Shown: piece by piece, positions 1-6,399 of the stretch | Layout of the letters: each line of letters begins with the position of its first letter | Numbering within the stretch: the stretch's first letter is position 1 | Source: a virus | Virus record (IMG/VR): IMGVR_UViG_3300043449_000334 | Coordinates: 1-30,088 of that record | DNA length: 30,088 bases | Strand: one strand, 5' to 3' | The notes under the pieces: generated by a model | Databases searched by the model: none | Told to the model about the DNA's origin: nothing | The model's input: only the letters and a program-made list of their open reading frames with translations | Program-made: the position numbers and the translations under genes

Positions 1-43
1 TATTCTGAATGTCCTTTAGGATCTCTTCAAATTCTTCGTTCAT
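1..43 (-). CDS. Partial gene, N-terminus only, unknown function
   Basis: The first 14 codons of a gene run off the left edge, reading MNEEFEEILKDIQN. The product is unrecognisable from so little, but the composition is acidic and helical. The ATG at 43 lies 15 bases after the stop codon of the Ntn-hydrolase gene. A perfect-consensus promoter (50-78) ends 6 bases before the ATG, so the transcript would start at or next to the start codon. A weak AAGGA lies about 12 bases upstream and would only matter for read-through transcripts. The exact promoter placement is the main support that this is a real gene. Confidence 0.55.
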   Translation of the reverse strand, partial: MNEEFEEILKDIQN

Positions 44-49
44 ATTATA

Positions 50-78
50 ATTATATCCTTAAAGACTAACGATGTCAA
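50..78 (-). promoter_or_regulatory. Consensus sigma70-type promoter
   Basis: On the minus strand TTGACA (78-73) is followed by a 17-base spacer and TATAAT (55-50), which matches the bacterial housekeeping consensus at all 12 positions with ideal spacing. It sits inside the last codons of the Ntn-hydrolase gene and points at the partial gene starting at 43. Initiation about 7 bases after the -10 box would fall at or beside that ATG, giving a leaderless or nearly leaderless mRNA, which is common in actinobacteria. Confidence 0.8.
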
Positions 79-583
79 CTGGGCCCATACAGGATGGGCT
101 AAACTTAATTGCAGCATTTACTGCCTGCATCACTCTATTCCTTGCATTTTTTTGTTTATCTGTTGCATACAAAACACCATATGCATACTCTGCACCTGAA
201 CCCATAGCAAGATACGGAAGGGTGTACTTAGATAATGACATGTCTGCAGAACTATGTTCATATATTTCTCCACGAACTGCAATAATTAAACCAAGATCTC
301 CATCTTTAGAAGTATCAACCCAAAACTCATTATAAAATTCCTTAAGTTCTTTTACAAATTTTGTTTGCATAAACTTATCTGTATCTTTAATATTAGGTGC
401 AGTTGGCTTAAAATTATAACGGATTCTTTCTCCGTCCATTGCACCTGCATACCCAATAAGGTATGGACCAATCTTCCAAACCTTTGGAGCATCAAGTGCT
501 AAAATTGTTCCATCATCTGAGGCACCACGATCTCCAGCCATGTAGATTTTATCTTCATGTTTTACTACAGCAATACAGGTCAT
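59..583 (-). CDS. HslV/proteasome beta-like Ntn hydrolase (peptidase)
   Basis: This 174-residue protein matches the HslV/proteasome beta fold and has the length of HslV. It starts Met-Thr, so removing Met would expose Thr as the N-terminal nucleophile. In mature numbering Asp17 (in AGDRGASDDG) and Lys33 (in DAPKVWKIG) fall exactly at the catalytic positions of proteasomal peptidases. Later segments LGLIIAVRGEIYE and AMGSGAEYAYG match the HslV strand and its GSG loop. In the family these peptidases form rings that degrade proteins fed by an ATPase such as HslU, and no such ATPase is visible here. Its promoter and hairpin (583-644) separate it from the membrane protein genes upstream. Possible roles are early degradation of host proteins or processing of a phage protein. 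A prohead protease is less likely because those belong to other folds. The family call is strong and the role is unknown. Confidence 0.8.
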   Translation of the reverse strand: MTCIAVVKHEDKIYMAGDRGASDDGTILALDAPKVWKIGPYLIGYAGAMDGERIRYNFKPTAPNIKDTDKFMQTKFVKELKEFYNEFWVDTSKDGDLGLIIAVRGEIYEHSSADMSLSKYTLPYLAMGSGAEYAYGVLYATDKQKNARNRVMQAVNAAIKFSPSCMGPVDIVSL

Positions 584-643
584 GACAGAGCCCTCTCCAG
601 ATAGGTGATACTTAAGTATACCACTGCCCAGAGAGGGCTGTCA
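583..643 (-). promoter_or_regulatory. Inverted repeat that would bury the RBS of the Ntn hydrolase
   Basis: On the minus strand TGACAG+CCCTCTC (643-631) can pair with GAGAGGG+CTGTCA (597-591 and 588-583), 13 base pairs with a two-base bulge. The right arm contains the ribosome-binding site GGAGAGGG and ends on the A of the ATG. The loop holds the palindrome ATACTTAAGTAT, which overlaps the -10 box. An mRNA reading through from upstream would carry both arms and hide the start. An mRNA from the local promoter (615-644) begins near 608 and lacks the left arm. The repeat could also be an operator. There is no U-run after the stem, so it is not a terminator. Confidence 0.6.
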
Positions 644-644
644 A
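615..644 (-). promoter_or_regulatory. Strong sigma70-type promoter with extended -10
   Basis: On the minus strand TTGACA (644-639), an 18-base spacer and TATACT (620-615) form a near-consensus promoter. The bases TGG directly before the -10 box make it an extended -10 element. Predicted initiation is near 608, giving a leader of about 25 bases with GGAGAGGG 7 bases before the ATG at 583. The sequence around the -10 box, TGGTATACTTA, recurs in the promoter at 17853-17881, which suggests that both respond to the same polymerase. Confidence 0.7.
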
Positions 645-660
645 CTAAGGTCAATAATGA

Positions 661-945
661 CTAATTAGCCTTTTTGTCTACCGTCTTAAACGCATCATTG
701 ATTTCTGCCAATGTGAGTTTTCCATCGTCCAAAAAAGCCCTTGCAAGTCTTTCAATGACTGTTGCTACGCCCAATAGTCCTGCTAACAATACTGCCTGAA
801 CTGTGTCAATTCCAACTACTGCTCCAGCACCAAGTACTGATAGACCAGATGCTGCGAAGACTGCGACAATACGCATAAGGATGTTGGTGATTGCTTTTTG
901 TGGGTGCTCCTTTTTTGGAGCCTCTACTACCTTTTTAGTTGCCAT
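661..945 (-). CDS. Holin-like membrane protein
   Basis: This 94-residue protein has a short basic N-terminus (MATKKVVEAPKKEH), two hydrophobic segments at about residues 19-45 and 49-65, and a soluble acidic end reading DDGKLTLAEINDAF. That tail resembles the C-terminus of small actinophage holins. The RBS AAGGAGG lies 7 bases before the ATG. The gene follows another small membrane protein gene with one base between them, a common arrangement in lysis cassettes. Holins form the membrane lesions that time lysis. No recognisable endolysin is adjacent, so the holin call rests on size, topology and context. Confidence 0.5.
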   Translation of the reverse strand: MATKKVVEAPKKEHPQKAITNILMRIVAVFAASGLSVLGAGAVVGIDTVQAVLLAGLLGVATVIERLARAFLDDGKLTLAEINDAFKTVDKKAN

Positions 946-946
946 T

Positions 947-1153
947 TTAGTCCTCCTTTCTTAGGGGAATCGTAATTAGCCAAACCACTGTGACTGCTAA
1001 TGTAGCAATACCAACAATGTCTCTGGCTGATCCTGTTAGGGTTAACCATGCAATAAAGAATCCTAGGAGGGTAAATGCTTGTGCAATTACTTCCATGCCT
1101 GCGTCCTTAAGCCATGTGAAGAATCCCTTCACAACTTTTGTTATTATTTTCAT
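947..1153 (-). CDS. Small membrane protein, holin or lysis accessory candidate
   Basis: This 68-residue protein has an amphipathic, basic N-terminal helix (KIITKVVKGFFTWLKD), two predicted membrane segments at about residues 22-40 and 45-62, and a charged end (RKED). It has no family that I recognise. Its Shine-Dalgarno AGGAGG is supplied by the last two Arg codons of the upstream PA14 gene, so the two genes are translationally linked. Being paired with a second small membrane protein (661-945) fits a holin/antiholin or two-component holin arrangement, which is inference. Confidence 0.5.
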   Translation of the reverse strand: MKIITKVVKGFFTWLKDAGMEVIAQAFTLLGFFIAWLTLTGSARDIVGIATLAVTVVWLITIPLRKED

Positions 1154-1155
1154 TC

Positions 1156-3321
1156 TTACCTCCTCATCCCAATCATTACGTTAGCAATCTGCGAAACAAT
1201 GATTACTGGGATAATGACTTCTTGGGCTTTTTCTCTCTGATCATCTGTCATGTCCATACCTAATTCAGAGAAATTAGATAGGAGTTCTACTGGGTCCACT
1301 GCAAATACTGCTCCAAGTGGGTCTGCTAAAAATGCTTCTGTTTGTACTTCTGTTACTGCATCTGCTAATGTAAATGGCATTGGGGCTTCTCCTGCATCCC
1401 CTGCTCTTTCTGCGAACTCAACAAATGCTGATGCTACTGCAGGATCTGATTTCATTGCCTCCGCTACCTTTGCAACTTCGCCTGCTGATATACCAAGGTC
1501 AGATGCAAGTTCTTGTTTTGCTTCTTGAGTCAAAGACTTGAGAGTCTGGCTAACTGCTGCTGTTTGCTCTGGAGAAAGTTTAACTAACTTATTGTCCTTG
1601 CTTGTAAGGTTTGCAATAACTCCAGATAAATCTTCTGCTGTACCAGTTCCTTTTTCTGGGATAAGTGCTGCCAACTCTGCATCCTTGATAACTGGGTCAA
1701 TGTTTTCTGCTGGCTTAAAGTCTGGCTTTGGCAGTGGCTTAGGCTCTGGAGATGGCTTGACAGGAGGCTCTGGAGTAGGCTCTGGCTTTGGTTCAGGACT
1801 TGGGGCAGGTGTAGGCTTAGGTTCCTCTGGCTTTGTTGGCTCAGGTTTTGGCTCTTCTGGTTTAGGTTCCTCTGGCTTTGGCTCTGGCTGTGTTGGCTTT
1901 GGTCCTGGCTCTTCTGTTCCAGTAGCATTGCTTGGCTTAGGCTCAGGTTTATCTGTTGGTGGTGGAGAAGGCTTTGGCTTTTCTGGTTCAAGAGTTGGCT
2001 GTGGGGTTGGCTCTGGTTTAGGTTGGTTTGCTGCAGCGTTTGCTGCTGCCTGAGCAATGGCTCTTTGGATTTCTCGCTGCATCTGCTCATCATAATAACG
2101 CCATGCATCATCAATTGCACTATTTAAATCATTGATAGCATTATTAAAATTATTTATTGCGTTATTCTTTTCAGAAAGAGCATCTTCTGTATCATTTACT
2201 GCGTTGTCATACTCAGATTCTTTGTTGGTCAATGTTTGATTTAATGAGTTTAGTTCTGAAACAGCCTGATTATATACACTCAGTTTGTCATTATATTCTG
2301 ACAAAGCATTGTTATAATCTTGTTGGGCTGCATTCTTGGTAGCAAGTGCTTGATCATAAGCATTTAATTGTTCCTGTGTTGGTCCAGATCCAGATGAGAA
2401 TGTATTTAAGTTACAACTAAAATCTTGACCCCAAACTCTTGGATTCCCAGCATAGTCACACCCTGCGCCAGTCATTCCACCAGGAATTGTCCAACCAAGA
2501 TGATAAGATCCTGGGCCTCCTCCGTTATACCACCATATTTCTACATCTAAAGTCTTATCCTCACTTACATCATACGCTGGAGACCAAGCACTCCATCTTG
2601 CTCCTTGCTCTACCCAATTGCTAACAGCAAGTTGTCCATCAACATACATTTTAAAACCATCGTCTGTGTAGCCTGCAAATGATACTGTTGTAAACCATGA
2701 AGGCATTGTGATTTGTCCAGTAAACTTAACTACTATATTTTCATACCTATTTCCACAAACTGGAAGATACATGGCGTTTGAGTTCCAGGTGCCAGAACAA
2801 ATAACAGAATCTGGCACTGCTATGCTTGGCCAAACCCTTGCAAGATTATAAACGGTGTATTGAAGTCCTGTTCCACCAGCAGACTGCATATTGGACTGTG
2901 CTGTTTGAAGATTAATGTTGGCTATATTAAGGGCATCCTGTGCATCATTCTTGTCTTGAAGAGCATTGTCTTTATTCTCAAGGGAAAGTGCTACTGTTGC
3001 TGTCTGGCCATCCACATTTGACTGGGCAAGACTAACTTCATCTAGGGCTAGTTCTTCTGCCTCTACTGCATCTTCATAGGCTTGATAGGCATCGTCTCTT
3101 ATATCCCCCAGGTTTTTGGCATAGGTAAACTTGTTTTCTGCTATATCAATTAGGCTTATTAGACCATCCTTATAGTCCAATTTATTTACTGCGCTATTGA
3201 GGTTTTGTATCTGTCCTGCTGCGACAGTTAATGGATCATCAGAATGGGCTTCTTGTGGGGCAATAAGTAGCCAGCCAAAGGCTAAAGTTGTGGCTGTTAC
3301 TATTCGTAGTAGTCGTTTGAT
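1156..3321 (-). CDS. Secreted PA14-domain protein, coiled-coil and proline-rich, AUC start
   Basis: The frame is open back to a TAA directly before position 3321. No ATG, GTG or TTG occurs until a TTG at 3180 that lacks an RBS. Starting at the ATC at 3321, behind GGGGGAAAGG, gives 721 residues with a clear signal peptide: basic KRLLR, a hydrophobic core, and a likely cut after AHS (residue 27). Next come a coiled coil (about 50-148), a PA14-like beta-sandwich (about 150-285, with GYTDDGFKMYVDG), a second coiled coil (about 315-430), a long Pro/Glu/Lys-rich stretch (about 434-545), and a C-terminal region ending in a hydrophobic segment capped by Arg-Arg. PA14 domains often bind carbohydrate. 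The layout suggests an envelope-spanning protein anchored at its C-terminus. It may act in lysis or on the cell surface. The function is unknown. Confidence 0.7.
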   Translation of the reverse strand: MKRLLRIVTATTLAFGWLLIAPQEAHSDDPLTVAAGQIQNLNSAVNKLDYKDGLISLIDIAENKFTYAKNLGDIRDDAYQAYEDAVEAEELALDEVSLAQSNVDGQTATVALSLENKDNALQDKNDAQDALNIANINLQTAQSNMQSAGGTGLQYTVYNLARVWPSIAVPDSVICSGTWNSNAMYLPVCGNRYENIVVKFTGQITMPSWFTTVSFAGYTDDGFKMYVDGQLAVSNWVEQGARWSAWSPAYDVSEDKTLDVEIWWYNGGGPGSYHLGWTIPGGMTGAGCDYAGNPRVWGQDFSCNLNTFSSGSGPTQEQLNAYDQALATKNAAQQDYNNALSEYNDKLSVYNQAVSELNSLNQTLTNKESEYDNAVNDTEDALSEKNNAINNFNNAINDLNSAIDDAWRYYDEQMQREIQRAIAQAAANAAANQPKPEPTPQPTLEPEKPKPSPPPTDKPEPKPSNATGTEEPGPKPTQPEPKPEEPKPEEPKPEPTKPEEPKPTPAPSPEPKPEPTPEPPVKPSPEPKPLPKPDFKPAENIDPVIKDAELAALIPEKGTGTAEDLSGVIANLTSKDNKLVKLSPEQTAAVSQTLKSLTQEAKQELASDLGISAGEVAKVAEAMKSDPAVASAFVEFAERAGDAGEAPMPFTLADAVTEVQTEAFLADPLGAVFAVDPVELLSNFSELGMDMTDDQREKAQEVIIPVIIVSQIANVMIGMRR

Positions 3322-3337
3322 TTACCTTTCCCCCTTG

Positions 3338-3351
3338 CAGACTGATGTCTG
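3338..3351 (-). promoter_or_regulatory. Small hairpin in the leader of the PA14 gene
   Basis: CAGAC-ATCA-GTCTG forms a perfect 5-bp stem with a 4-base loop just before the purine-rich RBS. It would sit near the 5' end of an mRNA started at the promoter at 3360-3368. It may stabilise the message or affect ribosome loading at the unusual start codon. It is short enough to be chance. Confidence 0.25.
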
Positions 3352-3359
3352 ATAGGATG

Positions 3360-3368
3360 ATTATACCA
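3360..3368 (-). promoter_or_regulatory. Extended -10 promoter for the PA14/membrane protein genes
   Basis: The minus strand carries TGGTATAAT (3368-3360), a perfect extended -10 element. It sits about 12 bases downstream of the intrinsic terminator and about 39 bases before the proposed ATC start. No good -35 box is visible at 17 bases, as is usual for extended -10 promoters. Its position directly after a terminator supports it starting a separate transcription unit. Confidence 0.5.
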
Positions 3369-3379
3369 TTTTATTGCAC

Positions 3380-3412
3380 AAAAAAGGGGCTACCGTTACT
3401 GGCAACCCCTTT
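3380..3412 (-). terminator. Rho-independent terminator
   Basis: Read on the minus strand, AAAGGGGTTGCC (3412-3401) pairs with GGTAGCCCCTTT (3394-3383) around the 6-base loop AGTAAC: 12 pairs including two wobbles, followed by an unbroken T run to 3380. It lies 14 bases past the stop codon of the secreted Ig-like protein gene and should end the transcript that covers the terminase and that gene. Confidence 0.85.
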
Positions 3413-3425
3413 AATGTTGTATTAA

Positions 3426-4586
3426 TTACTTAAGCAAAGCAACCTTTGCCTTTGGATTCTTCTTATTCCACTGAAGAGCCAACTTATTAAATGCAGCCTT
3501 TACAGACTTAATTGCTGCTGCATTATCTGCAGTTAACTTAGCAATCTGTGCATCCTTTGCAGCAAGAGCAGCATCTGAAGCAACCTTTGCATCGGCTAGT
3601 GCCTTAGCAGAAGCAGCCTTCTCAGCAGCAAGTGCAGTTGCAGAAGCAGCCTTTTCTGCTGCAAGAGCAGCATCTGAAGCAACCTTTGCAGCAGCAGCAT
3701 CTGCAGCAGCCTTTGCAACTGCAGCCTCAGCGACTGCCTTTGCAGCAAGTGCTGCATCCTTAGCAGAAACCTGTGCAGCAAGTTCTGATACTAGATCACG
3801 AACTGCAATTTCTGCAAATGGTGCAAGTGCACGAGCAGGAAGTCCAACTACGTCTGCAGATGTTGCATCTGTTGATGTTGTTGGTGCAAATGTGATCAGT
3901 GTGCGTGTTCCAGTTGCTGGAAGTGTTGCCTTGAATGTAGCAACTCCAAAGTCTGAAAGTGTAGCGCCAGTTGTTGCTGTTGCTGTATCTAGTGTTGCTG
4001 TAGCAGCAAATACTGTTGCAGTGATTGACTTACCTGATACCTTGTTACCAAATGTATCTGTTGCAGTCACTGTAATATCCTGCTTTGTACCAGCAGCACC
4101 TGAAGTAGGTGCGGATACTGAAAGAGTGTTAATCTTTCCAGCAGTTCCCTGTACATAATATGTAAGAGTGGTTCCCTGGTTGTTGATTACAACTGTTCCA
4201 ATTGCTGTTGTCTTTGTGTAAACATAAAATGTTGCTGTTGTTCCTGTACCAGTTGCAATTGTCAAAGATGATGATCCTGATGTTGCTCCTACTGGTGCAG
4301 CAGATGTGTGTAATGCAGACACGATTGTTGCGTTTGTTGCTGTTACAGAAACGTTTGTTCCTGTGTCAACTGTTGCTACGAACTTTAGTGCGTCAGCAGC
4401 GTCAACTGTGTTATCTGCAGGGACTGGCAATGATGCAGGCGTTGCGATTGCTGATGCTGTAGTGTTTGCTACAGTGTCAAGCGATACAGCGACTGTCATT
4501 ACAGCAGCACTTGCAGGTGTTGCTACGATTGTGCCCAAAGTCATGGCTGCAACCATGGCTAGTGCGATTTTCTTGAATGAATTCAT
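3426..4586 (-). CDS. Secreted Ig-like and coiled-coil surface protein
   Basis: This 386-residue protein has a classic Sec signal peptide (basic NSFKK, hydrophobic core, cut after PASA at about residue 27). A Thr/Ala/Val-rich beta region follows, including an invasin-type bacterial Ig-like segment at about residues 150-250 (VSAPTSGAAGTKQDITVTAT). Then comes an alanine-rich heptad-like region (about 265-350) and a basic end (KNPKAKVALLK). It resembles envelope or surface-layer-type proteins of freshwater actinobacteria more than phage structural proteins, which is recalled family knowledge and not a search. The RBS AAGGAG is 7 bases from the ATG. The gene sits between the large terminase subunit and a terminator, like a cargo gene. 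Coating the infected cell to block other phages, or serving as a virion decoration, are possible roles. Function is unknown. Confidence 0.7.
   Translation of the reverse strand: MNSFKKIALAMVAAMTLGTIVATPASAAVMTVAVSLDTVANTTASAIATPASLPVPADNTVDAADALKFVATVDTGTNVSVTATNATIVSALHTSAAPVGATSGSSSLTIATGTGTTATFYVYTKTTAIGTVVINNQGTTLTYYVQGTAGKINTLSVSAPTSGAAGTKQDITVTATDTFGNKVSGKSITATVFAATATLDTATATTGATLSDFGVATFKATLPATGTRTLITFAPTTSTDATSADVVGLPARALAPFAEIAVRDLVSELAAQVSAKDAALAAKAVAEAAVAKAAADAAAAKVASDAALAAEKAASATALAAEKAASAKALADAKVASDAALAAKDAQIAKLTADNAAAIKSVKAAFNKLALQWNKKNPKAKVALLK
3562..3690. repeat. 30-bp direct repeat inside the coiled-coil coding region
   Basis: An identical 30-base segment occurs at 3562-3591 and 3661-3690, offset by 99 bases (33 codons). 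It encodes the motif AKVASDAALA of the alanine-rich helix. The surrounding sequence is a run of related Ala/Lys/Glu repeats, so the coiled coil probably grew by in-frame duplication. A slippage-prone repeat could let its length vary among relatives. Confidence 0.7.
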
Positions 4587-4602
4587 TCGTTATTCTCCTT
4601 GT

Positions 4603-6399
4603 TTATAGTGTTTTTAGTCTGTCCAAATAGTCTTTTATCTCTTCTATTTGGCTAGGCTTATATTGTATCACATTGCGACTTTCCAGGTCAAATTGCTCTT
4701 CTGGAGTCTTTGGTCTGTCTCTAAAGGTGTGAACCTCTACTTCAGTGTCTATATTTTTTGGAGTATGTGATATTGCTCCAAATATTGCTCCACATACCGC
4801 ATCTGCTAAGTCCTTAGATTTTTTGCGGGGGTGATCAACTCTATCATTTTTCATAATCTTTAATTGAGTTAACTCATCAAATAAAAGATCGATTGCTGGC
4901 ATTGCAAGTCTTTCCTCATACACAAGCATAGCCATATCCTCATAATGTTTTTTGGCAACAGAAACAGTATCAGTTTTCATTCCAACCTGCTTTAGTTCAT
5001 TCTGAATATCAAACGACTGCCAACGGTCAAAAGAAACCATTCCAATATCAAACCCTAGTCTTCTAAGGTTCTGGATCCACTGTTTAACTTCTGACAAATT
5101 AACTGGCCCCTCAACCTTTGGCTCCCACCATGCAACTGCATCTACAACTACTACTGGAGCAACCTGTTCGTAATTATTAATTACCTGTATGTTTACCCAC
5201 TTATCCACATGTGCAATTGCTACAGCACACTTGTCGTGTTTTTGGGCAAGGTCAGCATGAACATAATACTTCTTTGTTGGGTCTGGCTTAAATGATTCAT
5301 CAAACCTTCTAAAGTTATCTATTGGGTTTCTTAATGTCATACATGATCTAACCTTGTCTGCTTGCTTAAAGAATGCATCAGAAGCAAAGGTTGGTACACA
5401 AGCAAAACGCATCATAGCGTCTCCAAGATCAGTCATAAATGCAATCATGAAGTCATCAATCTTACGAGTAGGATTTACTTCCCATGTAGGCCTTTTTAGT
5501 GCAAATACTCCTGGATATTTATATGATGTGATTTGATCTTCATCCCACGAAATTTCAAAGGTATTATCTAGATTATCTTCTGGAAGCAATGGATTAATAA
5601 TAAATTTATGCGTTCTTTCTATAACTTCTTTTTCAGCAACAACATCGTCATATCTTTCTGAAATAAAGTCGCCTGGATATCTTGGGAATGAAAGCAAAAC
5701 AACTTTTCCAAGGTCAGGGAAACGAGAGTCTACTGATCCACGGAAAGCCTTGTAGATGTTATCTGCTGTTTTACCCTGCTCATTTCCTGTTCCAACCTCA
5801 GATGCAAAACCAGAAATTTCATCAAGAACGGCAAGCAGGAGGTTTAAACCCTCATGAGATTCTCTTTCTGAGTGACCAGAATAAACTGTAATTGATTTGT
5901 CAAACTCAATCGAGTCAGCCTTCGCATAATACTTGCCTGCAAACCATGGAGACCTTTCAATCTTTGACTTAAACCCTTTAAAGAAAACATTCTTAGCCTG
6001 TTGAGCGTTAATAGCAACGTTAATTAGATCAATAGCATCTCCAGAGGGCTTACCAAAATATTTTGCTGGGTCTTTTAAACATAGAAGTTTGTATACGATG
6101 TATGAGCATGCTACGGTTGATGTGAAGTCTTTTCCAGATCCCTTGCCAAGTTGCAGAATGATTTCGTTCTTGGTGTACTTGTTGTAATACTGAGTACCCT
6201 TTTCTTCACCCATAATATTAACTAAGTCTTCTTTTCTATAAATCTGGCTCATTGCCTCAACAATGTCGTACTGAATATCAGACAATGGTGGCTGCCCTAG
6301 ATATGCTTCGCCTTCAACAAATGTTCTTGCATCTACTGGAGTCTCTTCAAAATGATCATCTTGAAGTGCTTCAAGAAACTCATTGAACATCATGGACAA
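4603..6399 (-). CDS. terL: Terminase large subunit (packaging ATPase-nuclease)
   Basis: This 598-residue protein has both terminase domains. In the N-terminal ATPase, Walker A is LGKGSGKD (residues 84-91) and Walker B with the catalytic Glu is LLLAVLDE (about 187-194). The C-terminal RNase H-like nuclease has acidic residues in HADLAQ (D383), SFDRW (D458) and KSKDLADA (D530, D533). It cuts concatemeric DNA and drives it into the prohead. The first codon is TTG, 7 bases after GAGGTG. An ATG at 6393 is the alternative start. The gene overlaps the small subunit gene by 20 bp. The gene identity is firm. Confidence 0.93.
   Translation of the reverse strand: MSMMFNEFLEALQDDHFEETPVDARTFVEGEAYLGQPPLSDIQYDIVEAMSQIYRKEDLVNIMGEEKGTQYYNKYTKNEIILQLGKGSGKDFTSTVACSYIVYKLLCLKDPAKYFGKPSGDAIDLINVAINAQQAKNVFFKGFKSKIERSPWFAGKYYAKADSIEFDKSITVYSGHSERESHEGLNLLLAVLDEISGFASEVGTGNEQGKTADNIYKAFRGSVDSRFPDLGKVVLLSFPRYPGDFISERYDDVVAEKEVIERTHKFIINPLLPEDNLDNTFEISWDEDQITSYKYPGVFALKRPTWEVNPTRKIDDFMIAFMTDLGDAMMRFACVPTFASDAFFKQADKVRSCMTLRNPIDNFRRFDESFKPDPTKKYYVHADLAQKHDKCAVAIAHVDKWVNIQVINNYEQVAPVVVVDAVAWWEPKVEGPVNLSEVKQWIQNLRRLGFDIGMVSFDRWQSFDIQNELKQVGMKTDTVSVAKKHYEDMAMLVYEERLAMPAIDLLFDELTQLKIMKNDRVDHPRKKSKDLADAVCGAIFGAISHTPKNIDTEVEVHTFRDRPKTPEEQFDLESRNVIQYKPSQIEEIKDYLDRLKTL

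Noticed and set aside
59-583. Prohead maturation protease
   Set aside because: Phage prohead proteases have herpes-protease-like or ClpP-like folds. Here the N-terminal Thr, Asp17 and Lys33 pattern fits HslV/proteasome instead, and no capsid gene is adjacent.
583-643. Inverted repeat as an intrinsic terminator
   Set aside because: No T run follows the stem in either direction, and the right arm coincides with an RBS and start codon.
1538-2053. Gly/Ser-rich plus-strand open frame of 171 codons
   Set aside because: It is the antisense of the proline-rich part of the PA14 protein; the low-complexity GC-rich repeats keep all frames open. There is no RBS and no neighbour on this strand.
1584-2120. 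Gln/Ser-rich minus-strand frame of 178 codons
   Set aside because: It is a shifted frame of the same Pro-rich repeat and lacks family resemblance or a plausible start.
4587-4640. Promoter before the surface protein gene (TTGGAC and TATAAA)
   Set aside because: Spacing between the boxes is only about 13 bases and there is no TG extension. The RBS is good but the promoter is not supported.
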